DNA of 64,000 nt from Poa pratensis (lineage: Eukaryota > Streptophyta > Magnoliopsida > Poales > Poaceae): positions 60,571,901 through 60,635,900 of the forward strand of contig CAMZMU010000040.1 in assembly GCA_947311845.1 (NCBI GenBank), in the 5' to 3' direction. The position numbers and the translations under genes are program-made. Below are positions 10,353-23,537 of this stretch, in pieces; position 1 is the stretch's first letter; each line of letters begins with the position of its first letter. Below the pieces are notes generated by a model. That model saw nothing but the letters and a program-made list of their open reading frames with translations. It was not told the DNA's origin and did no database searches.

Positions 10353-12122
10353 ATGCAGATGAGCCATCCATGGATGTCCGCTGACCGATGCTCTAACGCG
10401 TACATTCAAGGCCTGCGTTCTTTTCTCAATGTGCCTGAGGCAAACACGCGGAATGGTTTTATGTGTTGTCCATGCAAAGTCTATCAGAATGAGAAGGATT
10501 ACTCTTCCTCAAGAACAATTCACATCCACCTGATAGAGCATGGTTTCATGCCCAACTATAATTGTTGGACCAAGCACGGAGAAAGAGGGGTTATAATGGA
10601 AGACGATGAAGAAGAAGAGGATAATGGACCACCACAACACGAGTCCATCTCGATCTCCGCCACCACATCAGCCGACTCCGCCGCCGCATTAGCCGACTCC
10701 TGAGCCGACTCCGCCGCCTCCGCCCACTCAAGGCCAAAAAAGGAATCGCACCGTTTCATCGATGGGTTTCCGACGCGGACCCCGACAGGAGCCCCTCCCA
10801 AAAGTACTGAAGGTTCCTCCCCCGAGAGCTTACGACAGGACTGTAGAGGAAAACGCCGCGATCGTGGCTGCCGACGTGAAAAAACAGTTCGCACCGAAAA
10901 AGCGCGGGCCAAAGCCAGTATATACGTCAGAGGAAGAAAAGTGGGCTAAGGACTTTGTTGAGCATCCATCGCAAATTGAGATAAATAGGCCAGATGACTA
11001 TTTACGCTACATGAGGAGAGTTAGATCCCACACGACGACAAGTACTAGTGCCAGCGGGAAAAGAGACGTTGCCCAGCTCGGAGAATAGGCAAAACAGTCG
11101 ATCTCCCCGCTCAAGGTACCCACTGGTCAGGGCTCCGCGGCGAACATTGATTTATCCTATGCGGCGCAATTTGCTGCAGAAGCTGGTATTACACTTTCTC
11201 AACTGGAAAGCGGTGATATCCCAGTAATTTGGATGTAGTATGGAAATGGGAACACAGAAAGCCTCTGCTGCCACCTGAACAGATCGAGCTTCTACCAACA
11301 CGAATGCGAAAGCTGCATCGCTGGTACTTGGAAGCCACAAAGGATACAGAGCTCGAAGTTATCCCTGTGAAAGTTACAGAAGAACCTTACATAGGTCAAG
11401 ACCAGGTGCAAATTTATTTTGAAGAACTCTATATGTTATACAAGCTTGACGCCCTCGACTTGAGTCTCATCAGTACCTATTGTCTGTAAGTGATTCAATT
11501 CATTTATTTCTAAAGTAAAGTCTCTAGCTCAGCTCGGTCATTGCATGTAGTAATTATGCTCACTACGCTATTATGCAGAATGAAGAGTGATGAATGTGAC
11601 ACAAAACAAATCTTTGACATTGGGTTCATTGACCCAGTACGAGTTAATGAAAGATTGCTATAGCAATACCCAAGGAAACGGAGGCCAACTTGCTAAGGTT
11701 CATATAGAGGCAACATTACAAAAAGAAGATACTGTTTCCTTACCACTCCAAGTAAGAGTGTTACTGTCTTGTACACATTAATTTTTCCTCACTCGATGTT
11801 AAGTGTAACTGATGAGTTACTGAATTATATAAACGTGCGCAGCTTCCATTACATTCTGCTATTCATTGAAGTTGACGCTGGAACAGTTGAAATCTACGAC
11901 TGAAAGAAGTATCCCGAAGAGAAGTCCCAAGGCATTAAAGATGTGCTCCAAAGGTAATTTCAATCATTATCGCACTATATCGGTCTCTTTTGTTCATTTC
12001 CTGAGATATCAAGTAACTAATAACTCATTTATTCATTTTTTTTGCCGGGCAGGGTTTGGAAAGCTTTCAAAATGAGGACAACTGGTGCATTTACAGAGGA
12101 ACTTACTTTTCATCATGATGAG
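10353..12122 (+). pseudogene. CACTA transposase-associated / Ulp1-like gene, 5' part
   Basis: The first exon (10353-10703, after a TGCAG acceptor) has the transposase-associated N-terminal domain: W..ADR, a CPC knuckle, HL.EHGF and Y.CW..HGE, then an acidic stretch. After a frameshift, frames at 10706-11088 and 11229-11489 encode the basic KKRGPKP linker and a conserved WKWEHRKPLLPP block. Further exons (11580-11660, about 11842-11951, 12052-12122) read HYILLFIEVDAGTVEIYD, the start of a C48 Ulp1-like cysteine peptidase fold. Stop codons and frameshifts interrupt several exons (for example TAG at 11086-11088). Donor GTAAGT at 12123 opens the intron that received the Sirevirus-like insertion. 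The TNP2 core expected between the N-terminal domain and the Ulp1-like region is absent. Confidence 0.75.
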
Positions 12123-12135
12123 GTAAGTAGTATGA

Positions 12136-12140
12136 GCTAG
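12136..12140. repeat. 5-bp target site duplication of the Sirevirus-like element
   Basis: GCTAG occurs here and at 29367-29371, immediately outside the TG and CA ends of the retrotransposon. Confidence 0.9.
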
Positions 12141-14507
12141 TGAAAGGGCATGTGTTGCCCCATGCGTGGTTTTGGTAATTAATGACAATCCTTATGGACT
12201 AATGTTTGCATTGAGATATACTTGTAGATCTTGACCATAGGAAAATATTGGAGTTCATGTGTTGGACTCTAGAAGATTACATGATGACCAATGCTCTATT
12301 CAAGGGTTTATATGAAGAATGGTCATGTAAAGAGTTGAGCTTATTGCAAGCATAGCTTGGAAAAGAAGATTGAGAGAACTTCATGTTATCTCCAAGCCAT
12401 CATGCATATCAAGATAAGAAGATAAAGTACAAGTGGATTCATGAAGACGAAGATTAGCAAGGCTCTCCCATTATGGTGTATGGGGGAGCATTTGGGGCTC
12501 TCCCATCATGGTGTATGGGGGAGCATTTGGAGAAGTCTTCATCAAGCATGTGCTAGCAAGTATAATCAAGAAAGGTGTTCCAACTTGAGGGAGTCAAGAT
12601 CGTCATCATCTAGCTCAGTGGAATGCTCAAGTCAAAGGTATGATCTTGATAGGGTTTCTATTTTACCGGTCTCATGGTGTTAGTGGGAGACCGGGTTATA
12701 GGATAGACGACGTACTATCAAGAGGGCTCTCAAGTGAGTAACTTGATCGCATATTTGTGGAGAGCTCAAACCTTTGCATACTTGGCATATCATTCTTTCT
12801 TGGTTCTTATTTGACTTTTATCCATGTAAGAATTTAGAGCTTGTGTTCATCTCCATACCAAGCTCTAGTTCATCAAAAACGGATTTCATTTGAATATCTT
12901 GTGGTGTTTTTTATGTTGGAGGTTTTACCGGTCCGTCTCTTTGTAGAGAGGTCAAACTCTCCTCTTGTGTTCTCCTCCTCACATGATGGACTATGATGTG
13001 CATATGCCTAATCTTGTAGAGCTTGTGAGTATCTTCTAACAATCCCAAGATCATAGAAAACGGAGTCCGGATGAGAAACATATTGCGGTTTTGGTTTGGA
13101 GGTTTTATCGGTTGTTCCTTTATCGAGAGGTCTAAACTTTCCCCATTTGGTTTTATCCTCCATCGTTGGACTATGATGTTTGTCTACATGATCTTATTGT
13201 GATGTTCGTTACGATTCCAACGAGCCCAAGATCATCGAAATTGGAGTCCGGATGAAAAAGATATTGCAGTTTTCGTATCTCTGTTTCTGTCAACCGGAAT
13301 ATCCGGGGGGCAGAATATCCGGGGACGGGGGCCGGATATTCCGGCTCTAAAAAGTGTTTTTACCTCGTTTCAAGCCCCGAGCGCGTGCCTCTGGTAAAAC
13401 CGGACATTTGGGCCAGACCTTTTGGTTTCTAGGCCGGATATTCCGGGGGGGCGGATATTCCGGCCCCAACTTGGACCGGAATATCCGGTCCCCTGTTTCT
13501 CCAACGGCCAGATTTTTGGGAGGGGTATAAATACCCCTCCACCTACCTCCAGCTCTTTAGCTCGCCCAGAATTTCTTCCCCTCCATTGTTGCAAGCTCAT
13601 ATCTTCGATTACTCCCAATCCCTCCCCCAAACTCGTTGATCTTTGGAGGATTGAAGGAGGAGACCTAGATCTACATTTCCACCAAGCCGTTTCTCCTCTA
13701 AGTGAGGGGAACCCTTTCGATCTAGTTCTTGAAGTTCCATTTGTTGTGTTCTTCGTTTTTCTTCCTCTCTTCTCCCCCCATAAGCATTAGTTGCTTGTGG
13801 TGGGATTTGAGAGTGAAGGATTTGAGCACTTGTGCTCTTGCCATTGCTTTGTGCATCGGTTTGTGCTCTCCACGAGGATTCGTGGAAGTTGAAAGCTTGT
13901 GAACTTGTTACTCTTGGGTCTTTGGACCCTAGACGCCCGTGTGGTGGTTGAGACCCTTGGTGGTCACTTGTAGCCGTTCGGGAGCCCCCAATCCCGTTGT
14001 GGGTTGTGCCCCGGATTGTTGTTGAAATGCTCCGGATTCCGCCTCGAAGGAATTCCGATAGTGGAAGGTGAACCAAACCTTTGTGGTGCGGTTCATCGGA
14101 GAAGAAGGTGAAACCTTTGTGGTTGTTGAACCATTGTGTTGGTTCACACCTCTCCAACGAGATGTACTCCCCTAAAAAGGAGGAACTCGGGAATACATCC
14201 TCGTCTCCGCGTGCCTCGGTTATTTCTATACCCGAGCTCTTTACTTATGCACTTTACATTGTGATAGCCTTCGTGCTTGAAGTATTCTATTGCTATCACC
14301 TTGTTGCTTGTCTTGACTAGCATAAGTTGTTGGTGCACATAGGTGAACCTAGTTTATTTAGGTTGTTGGCTTGTTAAATTTTTTTTTTGAAGCCCTGTTG
14401 GCTTGTTAATTTAAACACCTAGTTTTATTCCGCAATTAGCAAGCCTAAACCGGAAAAGTTTTATTCGCCTATTCACCCCCCCTCTAGGCGACATCCTTGT
14501 CCTTTCA
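12141..14507 (+). repeat. 5' LTR of the Sirevirus-like element
   Basis: It starts TGAAAGGGC and ends CCTTTCA. Around 13290-13500 it carries repeated palindromic CCGGATATTCCGG / CCGGAATATCCGG motifs, then TATAAATA at 13526-13533 followed by a pyrimidine-rich leader. Compared with the 3' LTR it has an extra A/T-rich duplication of about 32 bp near 14376-14407 and an extra 17-bp palindrome unit near 13445-13461. Confidence 0.92.
13290..13533 (+). promoter_or_regulatory. LTR palindrome cluster and TATA box
   Basis: At least five copies of (C)CGGATATTCCGG or CCGGAATATCCGG in a 210-bp stretch lie directly upstream of TATAAATA (13526-13533). Palindrome clusters upstream of the TATA box are a described feature of Sirevirus LTRs. 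They are CpG-containing and may bind a factor or be methylated; that role is inference. Confidence 0.7.
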
Positions 14508-14508
14508 A

Positions 14509-14521
14509 TTGGTATCAGAGC
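14509..14521 (+). other. Primer-binding site (initiator Met-tRNA)
   Basis: TTGGTATCAGAGC follows the 5' LTR after one base. TGGTATCAGAGC is complementary to the 3' end of plant initiator methionine tRNA and is the usual copia primer site. Confidence 0.93.
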
Positions 14522-14561
14522 CTGGGATCTCTTTTTGGGCTTTACCGCCTGGAGAGTAAAG

Positions 14562-16951
14562 ATGTCGTTTAGAGAATTAGTGCACAATCCCATTTTTAAA
14601 TTCGATGGCACAAATTATGATGTTTGGAAAATTCGCGTGCTTAACCTTCTTCGGGACATAGACCCACATGTTAAGAGAATTGTAGATATGGGTTTTTCTT
14701 CTCCAAAGGGGGATGAGGAAAACTCTTATCTTGATACTCTTGTATCTAATAGTCTTATATGTGTTTTGAGCGATGTAGTTCTTGCATCAATCATGCCTTT
14801 TCGGTACGCTCATGACCTTTGGACCAAGCTTCAAGATATATATGAAGTGTCCAACATTATTGAGGATGATTGTTCTCCCTCCACCTCCGGCCGTGACGAG
14901 TTCACAACTTCTTCCACTTCACCAACATGTGATTTGTCACAAGGTAATGATATGGTGAGTGGTGATAGAAATTGCTTTGTTAATAGTGAATATTCTATTG
15001 ACTATACTTCATCTCTATCTCACTGCAATGATCTATCTTTGGACTTAAACACTTCTAGCGCTCCAAATGTCTTACATGTTAGTGTTGATAGTCCTTGCAT
15101 ATCATGTAATAGTTGTGTAACTAAAACTCATGATGATATGCTTCATTTGTCTTGTTGCCATGAAAACAATACTTCCATATCCTCTATTTCTTGTGTGGCT
15201 AACAATGTAGAGGAATCCCAACATTTGTTGGAACAAGACGTGGATCTCAATGGAGCTTCAAGTAACTCTTCACCATCTTTGTCCACTACTCATTTTTGCC
15301 TTATGGCTATGGATTCAAAGGTTTCTCCACCTTTGGAACCTTCTACATCTTGTGATGATGTGGATGAGGATTCTCATGGAGAACTTATGGATGTTGAATC
15401 CATAACAAAGAAGGGTAAGATGGTATTTGGTGCTCTCCAAAGGTAGCAAAGCTATCCCTTCTCTATGTGAAATCATTGTTTATGCTATTAAGAGTAGGGA
15501 AATCATTGAGGACTTGGAAACTCAATTTGATGAGAAATGTACAATTGAGAGAGAGGACGCCGATGAAAAAGCATCCTTATTGAATGCCCTTGAGGAAGAG
15601 CAAGAGCTTCGGATGTCTCTTGAGGAGAAACTTGAATCTCTTGATGAGTCAAATGATCTTATTATTGCTAAATTATTAAGAAAAGAGATCATGCTATTGC
15701 TAAATATAAAGTGCTTAAAAAGGAAAAAGTTGAATTTAGTGTTGGCAATGCTAGACTAATTGAGGATATAGAGAGACTTGACAAAGCCCACAAGGCTTTA
15801 GAAAGTGAACACTCTCTCCTTATCAAGTCTCATGATCAACTCCAAACTCAACTATCTAAAAATGATGAGCTTGCCAAGTTGTCTTCTTCCATTTCTAATA
15901 TTGATGATGCTTGCGCTACTAACTCCACTTCTCGTGAAGCATCTATTTTGAAGGAGAATGTTGAGCTAAGGGCTCAACTTGAGTTGCTAACTAGCATGTA
16001 TGGGAAATTAGAAGAAAGTCATGAAAAGCTCTCTAGCTCTAATGAGGATCTTCTAGCATCCCATGCAAGGCTAAAGTTAGCTCATGAGGCTATCGCTACA
16101 AAGGTAACATCGTGTGAGCCTCATGTGGACAATGGCACAACTTCTACTAGAAATGCTATATTGCCATGTGCAAGTCCTAGTAATTCATCCACTCACAATG
16201 TTGCTACATCTTGTGATGAATTACTTTCCATGCCTTGTTGCTCTAACAATGAAGCTTCTACTTCCTCTAGTATTTGTGTTGATACTAACCATGTAGAAGA
16301 ATTAAATGAGCTCAAGGCCCAAGTCACTTCTTTGAAGAAAGACTTGGAAAAGCGTCATGTTGGGGATTCTAAACTTGACAATATGTTGAGTGTTCAAAGA
16401 CGCCCCAATGACAAGAGTGGACCTGGATTCAACTCCAATATTAAGATCAAGTCCAAGTATAACAAGAAGAACAAGGGCCAAGAACAAGTCAAGGATTCGG
16501 CCAAGATTGTTTGCTTCAAGTGCAAAGTTGAAGGGCACCATGTTAGATCTTGCCCTTTGAAGAAGAAGAAGTCTCTTAGTGATAAGCAACAAGGGAAGAG
16601 GCCTCAAGCTCAAACTCAAGTTCCTCAAGTTGATGAATGGCCACTTCCCAAGAAGAATCAAGCTACCCTCCTCAAGTCGAGATTCCAACTAAGAAGAAAG
16701 GAGGAAGCAAATGTTGCTACATATGCCGTGAGAAGGGTCACTTTGCTTCTTCATGCACTAATGGTACCGTATCCAACCCCATTATAATTGATAATGTTTA
16801 TTCTCTTCGGAAGGATAAGGTTGGCAATTTGTTTGCCAAATATGTTGGTGCTCAAAGTGGTGTCAAGAAAAGAACCATTTGGGTTGCCAAGCCTATTGTG
16901 ACTAACCTCTTAGGACCCAACTTGGTTGGGGACCAACAAGCTAAAACTTGA
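14562..16951 (+). pseudogene. gag of the Sirevirus-like element, frameshifted
   Basis: Met at 14562 (MSFRELVHNPIFKFDG) opens a copia gag of the DUF4219/UBN2 type (FDGTNYDVWKIR, then LWTKLQDIY). A Ser/Asn-rich region follows, then a long coiled coil rich in EELE, LKE and AQLE heptads. Two CCHC zinc knuckles close the coding region: CFKCKVEGHHVRSC near 16512-16553 and CYICREKGHFASSC near 16715-16756. Frame changes occur near 15440, 15700 and 16640-16790, so no single frame runs through. The final frame ends at 16951 with a TIWVAKPIV tail and no protease follows. Gag binds genomic RNA and forms particles; trans-complementation by an intact relative would be needed. Confidence 0.8.
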
Positions 16952-18516
16952 TCAATAGGTGTTGTTGGAGGGCATTGGAGACTTGGCTACATCATGAAGA
17001 ATTAATGGATTTTCATCATCTATATTATCTCAAGCCAAGTCATTTGGATTATATTGCTCTATCTCATATCCAATATTCCTCCTTGCGGTAACTTTTATTT
17101 AAATCATATATACATTGAAAGTTGCTTGCACCCTTGCATGTGTTAGGTTTTGTACCTTGCTAGTGTTTGTATGTGTTGTGCTCTCTACTTACTTATTTTG
17201 AGTAATCAAGAATGTGTATGTTGGTTTGCACACCATTTACTTGTGTTGAGCCTTATGGCTTTTATTTGATATCTTATCTTGTTGGCTCTCTTTTTGAGAG
17301 ATTAATGGACTATCCTATTTTGGGGGAGTGATATGCTTCGTGCACTTCACAATCCTAAAAATGTGTATACATGAGGAATACCACTTAGTGACGATATATC
17401 AATATTATCTATTCTCTATGTGACATGTCATTCTCATGAGAAATTCAATTTCTATAATGTCCATTAATTATCTCTAGTTGGTTCTGTTTGCCTCTTGTTA
17501 AGAAAATTTGGATTATCACATTATGGGAGAGTAATAAGCTTTGTGCATATTACAAACCTAGAAAATGTGAACATGTGAGGTATTGCCACCTAGAATTGAT
17601 ATTCTTCATTATCTTATTACTATGTGGCATGTTTCTCAAACAAGTTCCATATTTGTTTAAATGCTTTTATTTTCTCACTCTTTTGGATCTTGTTTGCGAT
17701 GGACATTCTTGGTACGGTTTTCCCCAAATAAGTTCGCATATCCATTTGGAAAATCGATTGCTTCAAGCTACTCTTTGTAGTGGCTTTGCATGATCGCGTG
17801 AATACTTGAAGCTATCAAGGATATCTATCTTTTTAAGCTTTGGTCTTTTAATCTTATCTTTTGCCATATGCTTATTTGTTGAGAAGTTGGTCTTCAATAT
17901 CATTCTATATACCACCAAGAAATATCTCTATATACTCCTTGTCCTTGACAAGTGATACTCATATGTGTGGTGAAATTTGTGGACCATCTTCACTTTGGCT
18001 CTTCCTTTGAATTGCCTTATTTCTATTGCCAAGGATTTGGTTTGATCTAAATCCTCTTGTCTTCCTTATATCTTTTGGATCCTTTGTTGCTCTACTCAAA
18101 ATTTGCTTTGTGCTTTCTTGAGTTAGGAAAAGCAATGATCCCATTCTTGGGGAAGCTATCCTACATTGAGTAGAACATCATTCTTTAAAAATTGGTTTTG
18201 TATCTTAATGCTTTCCTTGAACATGACTAGTGTTTGAATAATATGTATGGAGAGCGATGATCCCATTTGTGTGCATTTTGTATTCAAATGCAAGATCATA
18301 AATAATGCACAAATATTGGGGGAGCAATCCTATATGCTTTTGAACATTAGTTGTCTTTAATTGGTATTTGATCCCGATGACGTGTCTCTTTGGAAGACAA
18401 ACATTTTTCGTCTTGGTACTTTGTGCCATCATGAAAAGTGTAGAGGGTTTAGTTTATTCCTAGATGATATTTTCATCAATTGGTATCTTACTTTCTTTTG
18501 GCATCTTTTCAAAGTG
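16952..18516 (+). other. Non-coding internal region of the Sirevirus-like element, left part
   Basis: T-rich and A-rich sequence without pol. Polypurine-like GGGGGAG motifs occur at 17322 and 18318, with weaker ones at 17525 and 18146. Blocks around 17320-17420 and 17510-17620 are diverged copies of each other (both read GAG TGATATGC/TAATAAGC, then TTGTGCA or TCGTGCA). Confidence 0.6.
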
Positions 18517-18521
18517 GTATC

Positions 18522-20165
18522 TGCTAGCGCTAAGTTGACGAGGGAATATCTCCCCGGCAACAGCACCAGAAACAATGCTTGTACGTCACACGTCAGTTGG
18601 GAACCCCAAGAGGAAGGTATGATGAGTGCAGCAGCAAGTTTTCCCTCAGTATGAAACCAAGGTTTAATCGAACCAGTAGGAAAACGAGGTTTGCTTCGAA
18701 GGTGTTGGTGAAGGAGTGTAGTGCGGCGCAACACCAGGGATTCCGGTGCCAACGTGGAACCTGCACAACACAATCAAATTACTTTGCCCCAACTTAACAG
18801 TGAGGTTGTCAATCTCACCGGCTTGCTGAAAACAAAGGGTTAAACGTATCGAATGGAAATGATGTTTGTTTGCATAAAACAGTAGAGAACAATGATTGCA
18901 GTAGATTGTATTTCAGATGTAAAAGAATGGACCGGGGTCCACAGTTCACTAGTGGTGTCTCTCCAATAAGATAACTAACATGCTGGGTAAACAAATTACA
19001 GCTGGGCAATTGACAATTGATAAGTGCATATAACATGCATGTGTGAGCTGTGGTGTCTACTATGAGATTCATTTGGGCATTACGACAAAGTACATAGACC
19101 GCTATCCAGCATGCATCTATGCCTAAATAGTCCACTTTCCGGTTAACATCCGTACCCCTTCCAGTATTAAGTTGCAAGCAACAGACAATTGCATTAAGTA
19201 ATGTGCGTAATGTAAACAATACATTCATCCTTGAATAAAGCATTGCTGTTTTACCCCTAGTGGCAACAACACATCTACAACCTTAGAACTTGCTGTCACT
19301 ATCCCAGGTTAAATAGAGGTTGAACCCAACTATCATGCATAAATACCCCCTCTTGGAGTCACAAGTATTCACTTGGCCAAGGCTTCAACAAGTAACGGAG
19401 AGCATGCAAGATCACAAATGACATAGACATGATAATATAATATTCAGCTCCACATAGGTATCAATATAAGTCAGATCCCAGCAAACACAACATGTAGCAT
19501 TACAATAAGATGATCTTGATCATGATAGGCAGCTCACAAGATCTAAACATGATGGCACAAGTGGAGAAGACAACCATCTAGCTACTGCTATGGACCCATA
19601 GTCCAAGGATGAACTACTCACGCATCACTCCGGAGGCGGGCATGGCGATGTAGAGCCCTCCGGTGATGATTCCCCTCTCCGGCAGGGTGCCGGGAAGAGC
19701 TTCAGAACCCCCCGAGTTAGGGTTGACGACGGCGGCGGCAGCGAATATGTTCTGGATGAAAGGCTCGGTGTTTTAGGGTTTTCACGTCTCGGGGAATAAA
19801 TAGGCGAAGGGGCGATGTCGGCGGACCCCCGAGGGGCCCAAACCACAGGCGGCGCGGTGGGCCCCTGCCGCGCCGCCAGGTGGTTTGGCCACCTCGTGGC
19901 TCTTCGTCTCTCCTTCGGACTCCGTGTACGTGCTGGAAAAATAGGGACTTGGCCTTTTGTTTCGTGCAATTCCGAGAATATTTCCAGAAGTAACTTTCTG
20001 AAACCAAAAACAGCAGAAAACAGGGAACTGGCACTGTGGCATCTTGTTAATAGGTTAGTCCCAGAAAATGCATAAAAGTGATATGAAGTGTATATAAAAC
20101 ATGTAGCAAATGGTATAATATAAGCATGGAACAGCAGAAATTATGGATACGTTGGAGACGTATCA
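18522..20165 (-). repeat. 3' LTR (element sense) of the Gypsy-like element
   Basis: TG...CA bounded. On the plus strand it contains CCCCGGCAACAGCACCA at 18552-18568, a decayed Asp-tRNA-type primer-binding site inside the LTR, and a GC-rich stretch at 19630-19930 that forms antisense ORFs with no recognisable product. Confidence 0.93.
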
Positions 20166-22820
20166 AGCATCCCCAAGCTTAGTTCTACTCGTCCTCGAGT
20201 AGGTAAAACGATAACAACAAATAATTTCTGAGGAGACATGCTTTCACACAATCTTGATCAATATATTGCAAGGCTCATGTCATGAATGAAGTGACTCAAA
20301 GCAATGATCTATAGTTTGCTAACAAATAGATAAAGAGTAAACAATGAATCATATAAGCAAAAACTTTTCATGAATAGTACTTTCAAGACAAGCATCAAAA
20401 AGTTTTGCATAAGAGGTAACTCATAAAGCAATAGATTCAAAGTAAAAGGCATTGAAGCAACACAAAGGATGATTAAGTTTCAGCATTGCTTTCAACTTGT
20501 AACATGTATATCTCATGGATAGTTGTCAACATAAAGCAATATAACAAGTGCAATAAGTAAACATGTAAGAATCAATGCACACAAAGTTGACACAAGTGTT
20601 TGCTTCTAAGATAGAAAGGAGTAGGTAAACTGACTCAACATAAAGTAAAAGATAGGCCCTTCGCAGAGGGAAGCAGGGATTAAATCATGTGCTAGAGCTT
20701 TTTAAGTTTTCGAAAGCATATAGAGAGCACAAAATAAGTATTTGAGAGGTGTTTGTTGTTGTCAACGAATGGTAGTGGGCACTCTAACCCCCTTGTCAAC
20801 CAGACTTTCAAGAGCGGCTCCCATGAAGGACGTTATCTCTACCAGCAAGGTAGATCATCCCTCTTCTCTTTTGTTTACACATGTATTTTAGTTTCTTTAT
20901 AGATGACACTCCTCCCAACCTTTTGCTTACACAAGCCATGGCTAACCGAATCCTCGGGTGCCTTCCAACATTCACATACCATGGAGGAGTGTCTATTTGC
21001 AAATTAAGTTGCTTACTGATAAATCAGGGCAAAACATGTGAAGAGAATTATTAATGAAAGTTGTAATTAATTGGGGCTGGGCACCCCGTTGCCAGCTCTT
21101 TTTGCAAATTATTGGATAAGCGGATGTATATGCCACTAGTCCATTGGTGAAAGTCTGTCAGAAGTAAATGACAAGATTGAAAGATAAAACACCACATACT
21201 TCCTCATGAGCTATAAAACATTGACACAAATAAGGAGTAATAAAGTTTTGAATAGTTTAAAGGTAGCACATGAAATATTTACTTGGAATGGCAGGAAATA
21301 CCACATAGTAGGTAGGTATGGTGGACACAAATGGCATGGGTTTTGGCTCAAGTTTTGGATGCACGAGAAGCATTCCCTCTCAGTACAGAGTTTAGGCTAG
21401 CAAGGTTGTTTGAAGCAAACACAAGTATAAACCGGTACAGCAAGAATCACATAAAAACATATTGCAAGTATTATAAGACTCTACACTGTCTTCCTTGTTG
21501 CTCAAACATTTTACCAGAAAATATCTAGACCTTAGAGAGAACAAATATGCATCCCAAGTCTCAACAAGCTCTACGGTAGTTCTCCACTACTAGGCTTTAA
21601 CTACATGATGCAAGAGCTTAAACATGATCTACTTGAGAGCTCAAAACAATTGCAAAGCATCAAATCGAAACAAGACAATGATCTACAAGAATGCATATGT
21701 CTTTTCCAATACCAACTACTACATGTAGCATTTTCTTTCTTCCAAACAAACACCAATCAATTTATTTAAACATAAACTCTCCAAATGATAATATAATGCA
21801 GCAAGAGAGTATTTATAAACAAGTGCTAACAGCTCGAAGAGATGCATGAAAAACAGGAGCTAAAAGCACTGCAGTAGCTAGTTAAGAATACTCAACAAAT
21901 ATAAGTGAAGAACATGAGTATTCACATGAAAAAGCGGAGCGTGTCTCTCTCCCACACAAGGATTGCTAGGATCCGAATTTATTCAAACAAAAACAAAAAT
22001 AAAAACACACAGACGCTCCAAGTAAAGCGCATAAGATGTGAAAGAATTAAAATATAGTTTCACTAGAGATGACCTGATAAGTTTGTTGATGAAGAAGGGG
22101 ATGCCTTGGGCATCCCCAAGCTTAGACGCTTGAGTCTCTCTGAATATGGTTGGGATGAACCACGGGGGCATCCCCAAGCTTAGGCTTTTCACTCTTCTTG
22201 ATCACATAATATCACCCTTCTCGCTTGATCCTTGAAAACTTCCTTCACACCAAACTCAAGACAGTTCTCATTAGAGGGTTAGTGCATAATCAAAAATTCT
22301 CATATTCTGTAATGATACAATCAATCCCAAAGCTTCTGGACATTAGCTACAGCCACCAATGCTTTGTGGAGCAAAGAAATCCACACAAACACAGTAAAAG
22401 AGCGAATGCAAAACAAAAGGCAGAATCTGTCAAAAACAGAACAGTCTGGAATGACGAATTTTTTCGAGGCACTTAAGTTGCTCAGATGGATCTGGCCTAA
22501 AATAATGAAAGTTGCGTACATATCTCAGGAATATGCGTGATTTTTTCAGAATTTTTTGAATTTTCTACAGGGAGATAAGCTCAAATCCGTGACAGCTAAA
22601 AATCTGTCACTGCGCAGAAATCCAAATCTTGCATCAACTTTCAATATAGAACTTTACTTGGCACAACATTGCGATAAAATAAAGATACAAAGGAGTTGCT
22701 ACAGAAGTAACAAAACTCCTTGACTCAAAGAAAACAAAAATAACAGCAAATAAAAACGATGGGTTGTCTCCCATAAGCGCTTTTCTTTAACGCCTTTCAG
22801 CTAGGCGCAGAAAGTGAAAA
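20166..22820 (-). other. Non-coding internal region of the Gypsy-like element
   Basis: It is A-rich on the plus strand with no pol domains. The polypurine tract abutting the LTR (complement of AGCATCCCCAAGCTTA at 20166-20181) recurs at about 22110-22124 and 22169-22183, so three near-identical tracts are present. A GTCAACCAGACTTT block and many A-rich runs fill the rest. Confidence 0.65.
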
Positions 22821-23537
22821 TCAAGTGTTGTCAAGTGGCAAATCATTCAAATCATCAAAAGCTTCTTCCAACACACAGCTTGTAACAATGGGTATCTTAG
22901 ATGTTCCTGGAGGTGTTTCATTACCTTTAACCGTACTAAAAGTTTTATCAATTTTAAGCTCATAATGAGTCTTTGGTTTTGGCACTTTAGGAACATACAT
23001 AAACTTTTGCTCTCTACCCACATAAACTTTCTCCTTTTTAGACTTAAGAGAAGTAAAGGTTGAACTTAAGGTTTCAATAGCTTCCTCTAACTCATCAATT
23101 CTATGATTTTGGGTGTCATGGATATTATTATCCTCAAGAACAGTGATTCTTTCATTGATGGTGGCTATTGATTCATTAGTCTTACCAATACAATCAAGAA
23201 AATTTGGAAAAAAATTCTCCATAGAGTCTAACTTATTTATAACATCCTCCAAGGTGATCTCAATTTTAATATCTTTAGTGGGTGGTGTTCCTACCAAACT
23301 TTCAATAATATTACAGGCTTCTAAAGCAGGAGTACCCAAGAAATTTCCACCTGTAAGAGTGTCTAGAACATACCTATACCAACTAGAGATACCAACATAA
23401 AAGTTCCTAAGGAGGATAGTGGTAGAGTGTTTCTTAGTACATCTATGATGAGCATCACTAATTCTATACCAAGCATCTTTCAAATTTTCACCTCCTAGTT
23501 GCCTAAAAGAACGAACTTCAACTTCAGGAGCATTCAT
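22821..23537 (-). CDS. gag-like protein of the Gypsy-like element
   Basis: This is an intact ORF of 238 residues from ATG at 23537 (MNAPEVEVRSF); a longer frame would need a TTG start. The first 70 residues resemble the retrotransposon gag helix domain: LKDAWYRISDAHHRC, FYVGISSWYRYVLD, GGNFLGTPALEA. A heptad-rich part (about 95-180) and a basic/Pro-rich end without a CCHC knuckle follow. It lies 162 bp downstream of the primer-binding site in element sense, the normal place for gag. Because the frame is open, the element may still make this protein. Confidence 0.75.
   Translation of the reverse strand: MNAPEVEVRSFRQLGGENLKDAWYRISDAHHRCTKKHSTTILLRNFYVGISSWYRYVLDTLTGGNFLGTPALEACNIIESLVGTPPTKDIKIEITLEDVINKLDSMENFFPNFLDCIGKTNESIATINERITVLEDNNIHDTQNHRIDELEEAIETLSSTFTSLKSKKEKVYVGREQKFMYVPKVPKPKTHYELKIDKTFSTVKGNETPPGTSKIPIVTSCVLEEAFDDLNDLPLDNT

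Noticed and set aside
19625..20042. Arg/Pro-rich minus-strand frames in the Gypsy-like LTR
   Set aside because: They occur identically in both LTRs, within a GC-rich promoter-type zone, and have no domain.
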